DNA from: Clostridia bacterium
GTDB taxonomy: Bacteria; Bacillota; Thermoanaerobacteria; Thermoanaerobacterales; Thermoanaerobacteraceae
Assembly (NCBI GenBank): GCA_012840485.1
Contig: DULG01000047.1
Location: 1-64,000, forward strand
Length of the DNA stretch: 64,000 nucleotides
Direction of reading: 5' to 3'
The first letter of the stretch is position 1. The number at the start of each line of letters is the position of its first letter. Of the stretch, positions 35,513 through 44,239 are shown in pieces. Both the position numbers and the translations under genes were made by a program. A model generated the notes under the pieces. That model did not search any database, was not told the DNA's origin, and saw only the letters and a list, made by a program, of their open reading frames with translations.

Positions 35513-36397
35513 TTACACCTTCTCTCCAGTATTTCTGCCAAGTAACCCTGCAGGTTTAATAATTAATATTAAGATTAAAATGGCAAATACTACAGCATCC
35601 CTATACAGCGAATAACCATATCCAGAAACAAAAACTTCTATAATACCTATAAGATAACCACCAATCATTGCTCCTGGAATAATACCAATACCACCTAAAA
35701 CCGCAGCAACAAAAGCCTTTAACCCAGGCAGAATACCCATCAAAGGATTTATAGAATTATAATACATACCAACCAAAATACCGGCAGCACCAGCTAATGC
35801 AGAACCTATTGCAAAGGTAAAAGAAATAGTAGTATCTACATTAATACCCATTAATTCTGCAGCATCCCTGTCAAGTGAAACTGCCCGCATTGCCTTACCG
35901 ATCTTTGTTTTCTTAACAATAAATTGTAGTAAAATCATTAAAATAACAGTAATGATTAAAATAAGAATTTGCTGCATAGAAATAATTACGTCACCTATTT
36001 GAAAAGTCCGTGTCAAAATACCCGTCATAGGAGGATAAGTCCTTACATTTGCTGTCACAAAAAACATAGTACCATATTCTAATAAGAGAGAAACACCAAT
36101 AGCAGTAATGAGGGCTGCAATTCTTGTTGTATTCCTTAATGGCTTATAAGCAATTTTCTCAATCGCGACACCCAAAACAGTACAAATAATCATAGCTACG
36201 AATAGAGAAGGTAAAAATCCAAGTTTAAGCTTTGTCATACAAAAATATCCAACGTAAGCACCTATCATATATACGTCGCCGTGTGCAAAATTAATTAATT
36301 TAATAATACCATATACCATCGTATAACCTAAAGCAATCAGCGCATATATACTACCCAGTGATATACCATTAATAATCTGTTGTAGCAGCTGTTTCAC
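35513..36397 (-). CDS. livH: Branched-chain amino-acid ABC transporter permease LivH
   Basis: The 294-residue permease begins with GISLGSIYALIALGYTMVYGIIKLINFAHGD, the LivH hallmark, carries the coupling motif KIGKAMRAVSLDRDAAELMGIN and ends with VLGGIGIIPGAMIGGYLIG and the inner-membrane helices. It lies 134 bp after the binding-protein gene, with a stem-loop in between. Confidence 0.94.
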   Translation of the reverse strand: MKQLLQQIINGISLGSIYALIALGYTMVYGIIKLINFAHGDVYMIGAYVGYFCMTKLKLGFLPSLFVAMIICTVLGVAIEKIAYKPLRNTTRIAALITAIGVSLLLEYGTMFFVTANVRTYPPMTGILTRTFQIGDVIISMQQILILIITVILMILLQFIVKKTKIGKAMRAVSLDRDAAELMGINVDTTISFTFAIGSALAGAAGILVGMYYNSINPLMGILPGLKAFVAAVLGGIGIIPGAMIGGYLIGIIEVFVSGYGYSLYRDAVVFAILILILIIKPAGLLGRNTGEKV

Positions 36398-36461
36398 TCT
36401 TTCTCCCTTCTTCCTAATTTATTTTATTACAATATTAACTTCCAAATATTCTTTCAAAAGA

Positions 36462-36487
36462 AGTGAGGACATAATTAATGCCCCCAC
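36462..36487 (-). terminator. Intercistronic stem-loop between livJ and livH (partial terminator)
   Basis: AGTGGGGGCAT pairs with ATGTCCTCACT (11 bp, two G-U pairs, 4-5-nt loop) and is followed on the minus strand by TCTTTTG. Such partial terminators commonly let the solute-binding protein be made in excess of the membrane subunits. Confidence 0.6.
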
Positions 36488-36531
36488 TTATATGTTCATA
36501 AAAAATACATGTATTTACACTTATTATTAAA

Positions 36532-37692
36532 TCATCTGCTAACTTTAATAGCAGAATGCTGTACCCCATTTTTTAATTCAATAACAATTATATCTTTTAC
36601 AGGGTTATGGTTCTTATCTATACTGAAAGTTCCAGTAACACCTTTAAAATCAGTAGTCGACTCTAATGCCTTCTTTACAGATTCTCCATCTATTTTTTCA
36701 GCCCTACTTATAGCATTAGCAACAAATTTCGCTAAATCATACCCTAATGCATTGAATGCATCAGGTTCTTTATTGTACTTTGCCTTAAAGTCTTTAATAA
36801 ACTGCACAACCACAGGGCTCTTGTCAAGTGACGAATAATGATTTGAAAAATACACATTATTAAGAGCATTTGCCCCAGCTAGCTCAAGTAAAACGGGAGA
36901 ATCAAAACCATCAGCCCCTAAAATTGGTACATTAATTCCCTGTCCACGAGCTTGCTTAATAATAAGTCCAGCTTCATTATAATAACCAGGAATAAATATA
37001 ACATCGAAATCTTTATTTTTAATACTTGTCAATATAGCATTAAAATCAGTATCATTTTTTACATAAGCTTCTCGAGCAACAATAGTACCGCCACCTTCTT
37101 GGAAGGTTTTTGCAAAGTTTTCCGCAAGTCCTTTAGAATAATCACTTGAACTATCCATAATTATAACAGCCTTTTTCTTAGAAAGATGATTAAGTGCAAA
37201 CTTTGCCATTGCAGTACCCTGGTATGAATCATTAAAACAAATACGAAAAGCATACTCTTTTACACCGTTTTTATCAACTGTCACATCATCTGCAGTGGCC
37301 GATCCAGATATAACTGGTATTTTATTCTGTATTGCAACTGGAATTGTTGCCTTAAAAGCACCTGAGGTAGCAGGTCCCAAAACAGCAACAACTTTATCTT
37401 TTGTCATTAATTTGCTAGCTAAAGTTGTTGCTTCAGATGGCTCAGATTTATTATCATATTTTATAAGTACGATTTGTTTTCCATTTATACCCCCTGCCTT
37501 ATTAATTTGTTCAACAGCCAATTCTATACCTTCTACAGAGCTTTGACCATATGTTGCAACATCCCCCGATAATTCATAATTAACACCTATTTTAATTACA
37601 TCATTATTTTTTGACGTTGTTTGAGAACAACTAGCAAAAATTAATACAACAAAAATTAATGCAAATATAATACTGTACTTTTTTATGTTCAT
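36532..37692 (-). CDS. livJ: Branched-chain amino-acid ABC transporter substrate-binding lipoprotein
   Basis: The 386-residue protein has a lipoprotein signal (MNIKKYSIIFALIFVVLIFASC, cysteine at about residue 22) followed by a periplasmic-type Leu/Ile/Val-binding fold: IKIGVNYELSGDVATYGQS, VEGIELAVEQINKAGGINGK, AVLGPATSGAFKATIPVA, and DAFNALGYDLAKFVANAI. It is anchored outside the membrane and delivers branched-chain or other amino acids to LivHM. It is the first gene of the operon, behind its own promoter. Exact ligand is unknown. Confidence 0.92.
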   Translation of the reverse strand: MNIKKYSIIFALIFVVLIFASCSQTTSKNNDVIKIGVNYELSGDVATYGQSSVEGIELAVEQINKAGGINGKQIVLIKYDNKSEPSEATTLASKLMTKDKVVAVLGPATSGAFKATIPVAIQNKIPVISGSATADDVTVDKNGVKEYAFRICFNDSYQGTAMAKFALNHLSKKKAVIIMDSSSDYSKGLAENFAKTFQEGGGTIVAREAYVKNDTDFNAILTSIKNKDFDVIFIPGYYNEAGLIIKQARGQGINVPILGADGFDSPVLLELAGANALNNVYFSNHYSSLDKSPVVVQFIKDFKAKYNKEPDAFNALGYDLAKFVANAISRAEKIDGESVKKALESTTDFKGVTGTFSIDKNHNPVKDIIVIELKNGVQHSAIKVSR

Positions 37693-37735
37693 ATATACCC
37701 ACCCCTTTACACTTTTTATTTTATTATATAATAAT

Positions 37736-37764
37736 ACTATAATTAATATTTATCACTGTGTCAA
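37736..37764 (-). promoter_or_regulatory. Sigma-A promoter of the liv operon
   Basis: TTGACA (37759-37764) and TATAGT (37736-37741) on the minus strand are 17 bp apart, about 45 bp before the binding-protein start codon. Confidence 0.8.
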
Positions 37765-37799
37765 TATGCAGTAATATCAAAATAAATAATCATAATTAA

Positions 37800-37824
37800 A
37801 AAAATAAAGGACTCCTAAGAGCCC
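37800..37824 (-). terminator. Terminator after the TM1266-type gene
   Basis: On the minus strand GGGCTC pairs with GAGTCC (6 bp, one G-U) around a TTAG loop and is followed by TTTATTTTTTT. It closes the division-gene cluster ahead of the liv promoter. Confidence 0.6.
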
Positions 37825-37850
37825 AAATAAATTATAAAATACTAACCCTA

Positions 37851-38096
37851 TTAAGCAGTAAGTGCAGACTTAACTTTTACTCCTTGAAGGCTTCCAAGTT
37901 TACCTGTCATAGCTCCTATCTCATCAGTAGTACCATCTACAATTAAAGCGATAACAGAAACTCCCCTCTCTTTATAAGGAATACCCATCCTACCTACAAT
38001 GATATGACCATACTCACTCAATATGTGATTTACTTTTTCTGCCACATTTTCTCTATTTTGAATCAATATTCCAACAACCCCTAATCTATTCTGCAT
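37851..38096 (-). CDS. TM1266-family putative iron-only hydrogenase system regulator
   Basis: This protein of about 81 residues ([30 protein letters not shown], then [37 protein letters not shown]) matches the TM1266 family, a NikR-like/ACT-like ferredoxin fold often found with hydrogenase-maturation genes. Here it follows divIVA instead. The ORF-track start 13 codons upstream lies in divIVA; ATG 38096 (overlap 11 bp) matches the family length and implies translational coupling. DNA binding and ligand are unproven. Confidence 0.85.
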   Translation of the reverse strand: MQNRLGVVGILIQNRENVAEKVNHILSEYGHIIVGRMGIPYKERGVSVIALIVDGTTDEIGAMTGKLGSLQGVKVKSALTA

Positions 38097-38571
38097 CCTT
38101 TTCCTCTTCTCCTTCCGGAAGCAGTTCCCTATCATCTATTGAAAGAATAGATTCTAGTTGAGCTTCTAAAAGAGCTTTAAATTTCGCTTTAAAAATATTT
38201 AATTGTTTCCTATACCTTTCTAATTCAATCCTTATTCTAACTACTTCTTGATTAGCCTGTTCTAATATCTTCTCAGCATTTTGTTGTGCATTTTGTACTA
38301 TAAGCTGAGCTTCTTTTTCTGCATTTCTTTTTAATTCTTCTGCAGTATTTTGGGCAACAATCAAAGTATTGTTTAAAGTGGTTTCCATACTTATGTAACT
38401 TTGTAGTTTTTCATTCATTATATTAATCCTATCTTTTAGCTCTGCATTTTCCTTGTACAACATCTCATAATCTTCCATAACCTTATCTAGAAATTCGTCC
38501 ACTTCTTCCTCATTGTAACCCCTAAAAGATCGTTTAAACTCTTTATTGTGGATATCCATGGGTGTCAACAT
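38086..38571 (-). CDS. divIVA: DivIVA-domain cell-division protein
   Basis: The 161-residue protein has the N-terminal DivIVA membrane-binding part ([35 protein letters not shown]) followed by a long coiled coil rich in Glu, Lys and Gln. It polymerises at curved membrane and organises the division site or pole. GGGAGG precedes ATG 38571. It sits at its conserved place after ylmH. Confidence 0.93.
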   Translation of the reverse strand: MLTPMDIHNKEFKRSFRGYNEEEVDEFLDKVMEDYEMLYKENAELKDRINIMNEKLQSYISMETTLNNTLIVAQNTAEELKRNAEKEAQLIVQNAQQNAEKILEQANQEVVRIRIELERYRKQLNIFKAKFKALLEAQLESILSIDDRELLPEGEEEKDAE

Positions 38572-38600
38572 TAAAAATCCCTCCCTCTTCTTTAGTAATT

Positions 38601-39344
38601 TTACAAATACCTTAAAATATGTACAGAAATCCGCCCCTTTTTTGTCTTTCCTCTTATTTCCTCCAATTTAATTCTTCCAAATCCCCTTAAGGAAATGATA
38701 TCTCCTTCTTTTATTTCTGCAGAAGGATTTTCTACATATTCCCAATTTATTTGGGCAACCACCGATTTTATCAGTTCTGAAGCTTTAGTCCGTGAAATGC
38801 CAAAACCTGCAGCTGTTATGCTGTCAACACGCAAGGATGCTACGGTCGAAAAAACATCCTTATACTTTATCTCTGGTGCCATCACATCCTTTAAGCTAAT
38901 TGAATTAACTTCTACTTCCCTTTTCCCAACCTTAAACAGATTCGTCAAAACGTAATTTTCAACATCCTTGTGCAGCAATATATCGCATTTATGCTCTTTT
39001 ACAATTATATCACCTATTTTCTGCCTTTTTATTCCCAAGCCTAAAAGCGAACCTAATACATCTCGGTGGGATAATTGTGAAAAATCCTCCTCAATCCTCA
39101 ATGCAGAAATAGGAATATCTTCTGGAACTAAAAAATCATGATAGACAATTGCTATTTTCCTCTCAGCTAAAGGATATCCCCCATCTAAAATATAGCTTAT
39201 ATCCTGCTGTTTGCATTTTAATATTACTTTTTCAAAAATCTTTTGCTCAGCAAGGCTTAAAAAGTCTGTGTATTTTACTCTTTTAAATTTTAAAACGTTG
39301 TTAATTATATCCTCAAATCTCGATAAAATGTATTGGTCCTTCAT
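38601..39344 (-). CDS. ylmH: YlmH-type S4-domain RNA-binding protein
   Basis: The 247-residue protein has an N-terminal region with [16 protein letters not shown], the central [22 protein letters not shown], and a C-terminal S4 RNA-binding domain ([44 protein letters not shown]). YlmH binds ribosomal or transfer RNA, and in Bacillus it has been linked to ribosome quality control. It is 2 bp from yggT and 29 bp before divIVA. Confidence 0.93.
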   Translation of the reverse strand: MKDQYILSRFEDIINNVLKFKRVKYTDFLSLAEQKIFEKVILKCKQQDISYILDGGYPLAERKIAIVYHDFLVPEDIPISALRIEEDFSQLSHRDVLGSLLGLGIKRQKIGDIIVKEHKCDILLHKDVENYVLTNLFKVGKREVEVNSISLKDVMAPEIKYKDVFSTVASLRVDSITAAGFGISRTKASELIKSVVAQINWEYVENPSAEIKEGDIISLRGFGRIKLEEIRGKTKKGRISVHILRYL

Positions 39345-39345
39345 C

Positions 39346-39648
39346 TTACAACCTCATCAACCATAATACTAGCTCAAAAACTAAAGGACGCATTATATAT
39401 TGAATTACTAGAATTGCAAAAACCGGTGAAAAATCTATCATTAAATTGCGGCCAATAGAAGACCTAAATTGAAGTCTTCTAAAAGGTTCCAGCAGTGGCT
39501 CAGTTGTAACTATAACAAAACGGGAAATTGGATTGGACATATTCTCCATTCGCAGCAAAGACAAAATAACTCTCACCAATATAAGCCATGTTATAACTTC
39601 AAAAAAATAATCTAATGCCTTTATGATTACTATTAAATTACCCGACAA
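39346..39648 (-). CDS. YggT family membrane protein
   Basis: The 100-residue protein has two hydrophobic segments separated by the signature NPISRFVIVTTEPLLEPFRRLQF, as in YggT/YlmG proteins. These help nucleoid or division organisation in several bacteria and chloroplasts, but the mechanism is unclear. It lies between sepF and ylmH, the usual order. Confidence 0.92.
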   Translation of the reverse strand: MSGNLIVIIKALDYFFEVITWLILVRVILSLLRMENMSNPISRFVIVTTEPLLEPFRRLQFRSSIGRNLMIDFSPVFAILVIQYIMRPLVFELVLWLMRL

Positions 39649-39664
39649 AATTATTTCCTCCTTA

Positions 39665-40078
39665 TCAATTTAAATTATACAGCGAATTTACCTCATCTTT
39701 TATATCACCTGTAATATCAAAATTCTCAGGTGTAACTAAAAAAATATAGCCCGACACCTTCTTTATTTCACCATTAAGGGCATAGGCTGCCCCACTTAAA
39801 AAATCCACCGCTCTTTGGGCTTCATTTTTCTCCATTTTTTGAAGGTCAATGATTATTGGTTTTTTGGCTTTTAACTCATCGCATATATTCATTACCTGTT
39901 CAAATTTTTCAGGCTTTAAAATCAACACTTTAATTTGAGATTGGGTATGTATGCTCACAATTTTAGGTTTTCTCCCGTAAGATATAACTGGTTGTAAAGA
40001 ATCTACTTGTTCTGCTTCCTCCTCCGATTCATCAATACCCAAAAAACTCATCAACTTATCAATCACTTTCGAAGACAT
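39665..40078 (-). CDS. sepF: Cell-division protein SepF
   Basis: The 137-residue protein has an N-terminal amphipathic membrane-binding helix (MSSKVIDKLMSFLGI), an acidic linker, and the SepF core with IIDLQKMEKNEAQRAVDFLSGAAYALNGEIKKVSGYIFLVTPENFDI. SepF binds FtsZ and tethers it to the membrane. It is 2 bp after the yggS stop. Confidence 0.95.
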   Translation of the reverse strand: MSSKVIDKLMSFLGIDESEEEAEQVDSLQPVISYGRKPKIVSIHTQSQIKVLILKPEKFEQVMNICDELKAKKPIIIDLQKMEKNEAQRAVDFLSGAAYALNGEIKKVSGYIFLVTPENFDITGDIKDEVNSLYNLN

Positions 40079-40080
40079 TT

Positions 40081-40758
40081 TTACCCCTCCTTGTATTGTC
40101 TTTGTCCAAAAATGGAAGTACCAATTCTCACAATATTAGCTCCTTCTTCTACTGCTACCCAATAATCGTTTGACATGCCCATAGAAAGAAATCTCGCTTT
40201 CACATTATGCTGCTTGATTTGTTTTAAGTTCTCAAATAGCTCCTTCATCCTTTTAAAATATGGTCTTACCTCTTCTGCAGGAATATAGGGAGCAATGGTC
40301 ATAAGCCCTTTAATTCTTATATTATCATATTTTTCCATCTGTTTTACAAAATTATTCATATCCTCTGGTAAAATCCCATATTTGCTCTCCTCTCCTCCAA
40401 TATTAATCTCTATTAAACAATCCATTATGAGTCCCTTTTGTTTTGCTCTTTTATCTATTTCTCCAGCCAATTTAATACTGTCCAAAGAATGAATTAATTT
40501 AACCTTATCAATAATGTATTTTACTTTATTCGTCTGCAAATGTCCTATAAAGTGAAAATTTACTTCCCCTTTTAGATACGGATATTTTTCATTCAGCTCT
40601 TGAACCTTATTTTCACCTATGTCAGTTATACCACAGGTAATTGCCTCTTTAATAGTATCAACTCCAAAAGTTTTTGTTGCCGCTACAATTATTATTTCCT
40701 CTGGGTTTCTGTTTACTTTTAAGGCATGTTCCTTGATTTTCTCTTTTATAGTTTTCAC
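40081..40758 (-). CDS. YggS-type PLP homeostasis protein
   Basis: The 225-residue protein is a single-domain alanine-racemase-fold protein that binds PLP through the lysine in IIVAATKTFGVDTIKEAI (about residue 28). Other motifs are IGENKVQELNEKY, VNFHFIGHLQTNKVKYI and LSMGMSNDYWVAVEEGANIVRIG. It keeps PLP and amino-acid pools balanced; no catalytic activity is known. It begins the sepF-yggT-ylmH-divIVA run. Confidence 0.94.
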   Translation of the reverse strand: MKTIKEKIKEHALKVNRNPEEIIIVAATKTFGVDTIKEAITCGITDIGENKVQELNEKYPYLKGEVNFHFIGHLQTNKVKYIIDKVKLIHSLDSIKLAGEIDKRAKQKGLIMDCLIEINIGGEESKYGILPEDMNNFVKQMEKYDNIRIKGLMTIAPYIPAEEVRPYFKRMKELFENLKQIKQHNVKARFLSMGMSNDYWVAVEEGANIVRIGTSIFGQRQYKEG

Positions 40759-40788
40759 ATTCTCACATATATTCGTGGCTTATCCCCC

Positions 40789-41976
40789 CTATTTTTTTAT
40801 ATATTTTTCTCCATTTGTAGCTATTTCATCATACAATCTCAATCCTGAAATTTTATCACCGCTTTCAACAATAGCATATTTGCCATCAGAAACCCTGATT
40901 ATTATTTCTTTAAAAATGGGGTATTTATTATTTTTTATTACAAAAACGCCTTCCTTTCCTTCCTCTTTTACAATAGCCGAAAGAGGAACTTTCAAACCTC
41001 TATATTCTCTCAATTTAACTGTAACCTTAACTTTGTCTTTTTTATAAAAATCAGGATAACAATCTCTCATTTCTATTAACCCTATATATAATTTATCGTC
41101 ACCTCTATAGAGTTTTATAACCTTTCCTCGCAACTGGCAACTATAATCTTCAATTAAAATTTTTACCTCATCATTTTCCTTTAAAAATTCTTGTTCTTCT
41201 TCCTTTAAAACTAAGGCAAGATACCAGGTAAAATTGTCAACAATTTTTACAAAAGGTAAATCCTTTTTTACTTCTAAATCTAACTCTTTAGTCTGCCAAT
41301 CCAAATTTTCAAGTTCTTTTGGCCTCAAATTAAACATGTTTTTTTCATTAAGAATTTCTTCATTGCCATTAAAGTAATAACTCACAATTCCTCCTTCTGG
41401 GGAATCTATAGTAATTGTGTTATTCCCTATATAATTTTCTAAAAACTCTTTCTGTTCTTTTAAACTTTCTATTTTTTGAAGCACAGAAGGTCCTTTGCTT
41501 AAAATCTCCTCTTTTTTAGCTTGCAATGATGCAATTCTCTTTTTTATTTTTTCTGCATCAGGACCATTTTGTGCCACTACCTTTTGATAATTATCCTGTT
41601 CTCTTTTTATCATTTCATCTAATTTTTGTATATCCGAATAAAAAGGTACATTGGTATCTTCGCTTTTTAACTTTTTTGTTACCTCTTCTAATTCCTGTAT
41701 TTTCTTTTCATCAAAATCAGCAGAATAAATTTGCGCTATAGGAGTCCCTTTGGCAACTCTAACTCCATTTGCAATCAACCGTTTTACCTTTCCATCTAAA
41801 GGAGAATTTATTATCATTTCATTTCTGATAATATACGCTTGAGTTTCAAACTGTTGAGCAATGTTTCCATACGTCACTAAAGTAACTTTGTCTTTATTCG
41901 CAAAAGTGCGTATTCCCATTTTCCCTATGTAGATTACTATTAACAAAATAATTGCTATTTTAACTGCTTTTTTCAC
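40789..41976 (-). CDS. HlyD-like single-pass membrane protein of the ylm/sepF cluster
   Basis: This protein of about 395 residues has an N-terminal membrane anchor (VKKAVKIAIILLIVIYIGKM), a lipoyl-like half (YIIRNEMIINSPLDGKVKRLIANGVRVAKGTPIAQIYSAD), a coiled coil at about 90-200 and a second barrel-type half with LKVPLSAIVKEEGKEGVFVI. The layout is that of HlyD-type adaptors, but no efflux pump gene is nearby, and family members sit constantly before yggS in Clostridia. A role at the cell envelope during division is inferred. GTG 41976 behind AGGTGAG is preferred to the track start three codons earlier. Confidence 0.8.
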   Translation of the reverse strand: MKKAVKIAIILLIVIYIGKMGIRTFANKDKVTLVTYGNIAQQFETQAYIIRNEMIINSPLDGKVKRLIANGVRVAKGTPIAQIYSADFDEKKIQELEEVTKKLKSEDTNVPFYSDIQKLDEMIKREQDNYQKVVAQNGPDAEKIKKRIASLQAKKEEILSKGPSVLQKIESLKEQKEFLENYIGNNTITIDSPEGGIVSYYFNGNEEILNEKNMFNLRPKELENLDWQTKELDLEVKKDLPFVKIVDNFTWYLALVLKEEEQEFLKENDEVKILIEDYSCQLRGKVIKLYRGDDKLYIGLIEMRDCYPDFYKKDKVKVTVKLREYRGLKVPLSAIVKEEGKEGVFVIKNNKYPIFKEIIIRVSDGKYAIVESGDKISGLRLYDEIATNGEKYIKK

Positions 41977-41981
41977 GTTAC

Positions 41982-42014
41982 TCACCTATCAATATATTCT
42001 ATATAAATCTTCAT
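41982..42014 (-). CDS. Possible 10-codon upstream ORF before the HlyD-like gene
   Basis: ATG behind an excellent AGGAGGAAA site opens MKIYIEYIDR and ends with TGA inside GGTGAG, the ribosome-binding site of the HlyD-like gene. Translation of this leader could couple to the main start. It may be chance; no family is recognised. Confidence 0.35.
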   Translation of the reverse strand: MKIYIEYIDR

Positions 42015-42080
42015 TTTCCTCCTACAAATTTGTGCATATATTCATTTTATCACAGTTTTCGATATTTTTATAGATAAAAT

Positions 42081-42109
42081 AAGGAGATTGGCAAAATGCC
42101 ATCTCCTTT
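42081..42109 (-). terminator. Terminator after tryptophanase
   Basis: AAGGAGA and TCTCCTT, extended by TGGCA/TGCCA with a one-base bulge, form a stem of about 12 bp around an AAA/TTT loop. On the minus strand it is followed by ATTTTATC. It lies just past the tryptophanase stop codon. Confidence 0.75.
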
Positions 42110-42113
42110 ATGT

Positions 42114-43502
42114 TTACTCTACTGGTTCTAATTTTGCAGTGAAATGCCTCAATATTGGCGGCTCATAAGTAAATCTATATCCTTTTATTTTATCTCTTCT
42201 TGCATAAACTCTTTTTACAGCTTCTGCTATAACATCCATATGGCTGTTAGTGTAAACTCTCCTTGGAATTGTAAGGCGTACAAAATCTAATTTTGGAAGT
42301 ATCTCTTTCTTAATAACAGGGTCACGACCAGCAAGCAATGCTCCTACTTCTACTGCACGAATACCAGCTTCTATATAAAGTTCTACGCAAATTGCATGGG
42401 AAGGAAATTGTTCTTGGGGTACATGAGGCAAAAACTTTTTGCCATCTATGAAAACAGCATGTCCTCCTGCAGGGTATTGAATTGGTATTCCTGCATCTCT
42501 TAGTTTGTCACCCAAATACTTTACCTGATTAATTCGCCATGCTAAATAATTTTCATCTAAGACTTCTTCAAGCCCTCTTGCCATAGCTTCCATATCTCTT
42601 CCAGCAAGACCACCGTATGTTACAAACCCTTCCATAGGAATGAGCATTGTCTTGACTTTGGTGAAAAGTTCTTCATCATCTTTTATGGCAATAAGTCCAC
42701 CAATATTTACTAGTGCATCTTTTTTCGCAGACATTGTAAAACCATCTCCATAGGAAAACATCTCTCTCACTATTTCTTTAATAGATTTGTTCTCATATCC
42801 CTTTTCTCTCTGTTTTATAAAATAAGCGTTTTCTGCAAATCTGGCCGCATCAAAGAAAAGCTTTAATCCGTATTTATCCGCTATTCTCCGCACTTCTTTG
42901 ATGTTTTCCATGGAAACAGGTTGTCCACCAGCGCTGTTACAAGTAACAGTTGCCAAAATAAAGGCTATGTTTTCTGGCTTTTTGTCTTTTATGAAATTTT
43001 CTAAAGCCTCGAGGTCAAAATTACCTTTAAAAGGATGATAATTTTCTGTGTCTTCTGCTTCTTTTATTACCATGTCTACTGCAATGCCCTCTGCTAATTC
43101 TATGTGAGCTTTTGTAGTATCAAAATGCATATTTCCCAATATATATTGTCCTTTTTTAATTAACAATGGAAATAAAACCTTTTCAGCACCGCGACCTTGA
43201 TGAGTTGGAACAACATAGTTGTAGCCAAAAATATCTTTAATTACTTCACAAAGGTGCAAATAATTTCTACTTCCCGCATAGGACTCATCCCCCAGCATTA
43301 TGCCAGCCCATTGGTAATCACTCATGGCAGAAGTACCACTGTCAGTCAAAAGGTCAATATATACATCATCTGACTTTAACAAAAAGAGATTGTATCCTGC
43401 CTCTTTAATAAGCTTTATGCGCTCTTCTCGAGTTGTTATCTTAAGTGGCTCTACCATTTTGATTTTATAAGGTTCTGCCATTTTCGTTAAATCATCATAC
43501 AT
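42114..43502 (-). CDS. tnaA: Tryptophanase (tryptophan indole-lyase)
   Basis: The 462-residue PLP enzyme splits tryptophan to indole, pyruvate and ammonia. It shows [51 protein letters not shown] and the cofactor lysine in [15 protein letters not shown]. Against tyrosine phenol-lyase: SAKKD rather than [16 protein letters not shown] without the phenol-lyase arginine, and LRHFTAKL at the C-terminus rather than RFFTA. No TnaC-like leader peptide was seen upstream; ridA lies 73 bp before it in the same direction. Confidence 0.9.
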   Translation of the reverse strand: MYDDLTKMAEPYKIKMVEPLKITTREERIKLIKEAGYNLFLLKSDDVYIDLLTDSGTSAMSDYQWAGIMLGDESYAGSRNYLHLCEVIKDIFGYNYVVPTHQGRGAEKVLFPLLIKKGQYILGNMHFDTTKAHIELAEGIAVDMVIKEAEDTENYHPFKGNFDLEALENFIKDKKPENIAFILATVTCNSAGGQPVSMENIKEVRRIADKYGLKLFFDAARFAENAYFIKQREKGYENKSIKEIVREMFSYGDGFTMSAKKDALVNIGGLIAIKDDEELFTKVKTMLIPMEGFVTYGGLAGRDMEAMARGLEEVLDENYLAWRINQVKYLGDKLRDAGIPIQYPAGGHAVFIDGKKFLPHVPQEQFPSHAICVELYIEAGIRAVEVGALLAGRDPVIKKEILPKLDFVRLTIPRRVYTNSHMDVIAEAVKRVYARRDKIKGYRFTYEPPILRHFTAKLEPVE

Positions 43503-43574
43503 AAAAAAACACCCTCCTATTTTTATTTCCCCAGCTTGTAATCGTTTAATAATTCTTTAAAAAAAGAGAAAAAT

Positions 43575-43952
43575 TTATTTATGAGCAACGACTTCTATTT
43601 CTATAAGAGCACCCTTAGGAAGACTTTTTACTTCAACTAAGGAACGGGCAGGTGGATTGTCTTTAAAATACCTTCCATAAATCTCATTAATTTTTGCAAA
43701 ATCCCCCATGTTAGTGACAAATACAGTTGTCTTTATAACATTATTAAGGTCCATTCCGGCAGCTTTTAAAATCGCTTTTATGTTCTCTAAAACCCTTTCA
43801 GTCTGCGACTCAATGCCACCTTCTACAAATTCTCCTGTAGCAGGATCAATTGCTATTTGTCCTGATGTGTACAAAAAGCCGTCTATCATTACAGCTTGAG
43901 AATAGGGACCAATGGCTTTAGGCGCAGCGTCAGTGTTTATTATAGTTTTCAT
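43575..43952 (-). CDS. ridA: RidA family enamine/imine deaminase
   Basis: The 125-residue protein hydrolyses reactive 2-aminoacrylate and related imines released by PLP enzymes. AAPKAIGPYSQAV, FLYTSGQIAIDPATGEFV and NPPARSLVEVKSLPKGALIEIEVVA are present, with the catalytic arginine in PARSLV. ATG 43952 is the second ATG, behind AAAGGA. It precedes tnaA, whose reaction forms 2-aminoacrylate, so the pairing makes functional sense. Confidence 0.94.
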   Translation of the reverse strand: MKTIINTDAAPKAIGPYSQAVMIDGFLYTSGQIAIDPATGEFVEGGIESQTERVLENIKAILKAAGMDLNNVIKTTVFVTNMGDFAKINEIYGRYFKDNPPARSLVEVKSLPKGALIEIEVVAHK

Positions 43953-44051
43953 CCCTCTCATCCTTTCAATAAAATATTGTAGAATATGTAAAACCTAACA
44001 CATAAAACATTATATCATTAATTTTTATGGTTTTTCAATATTTTTTGAAGG

Positions 44052-44080
44052 ATTATAAATTTTTGTGCTCTATTATTCAA
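44052..44080 (-). promoter_or_regulatory. Sigma-A promoter of ridA-tnaA
   Basis: TTGAAT (44075-44080) and TATAAT (44052-44057) on the minus strand are 17 bp apart. The leader before ridA would be about 90 nt; no leader peptide or riboswitch was recognised in it. Confidence 0.7.
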
Positions 44081-44204
44081 AAAAACCTCACCTTAATCCC
44101 ATATAAAGCATTGCAATCTTGAGATAAAAAGAGAAAAACGGCAATTTATTTAGATTTTTTGATATTTTATGCTGAAAATTGTATATAAAGCAAATTATTT
44201 AAGT

Positions 44205-44233
44205 TTGACTTTCTCTGACCTTTTCGATACTAA
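44205..44233 (+). promoter_or_regulatory. Sigma-A promoter of a plus-strand small transcript
   Basis: TTGACT (44205-44210) and TACTAA (44228-44233) are 17 bp apart on the plus strand. They stand directly before a structured stretch and a strong terminator with no long coding frame. Confidence 0.7.
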
Positions 44234-44239
44234 TTAAAT

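Noticed and set aside
42114-43502. Tyrosine phenol-lyase instead of tryptophanase
   Set aside because: Active-site segments ([21 protein letters not shown]) match tryptophanase.
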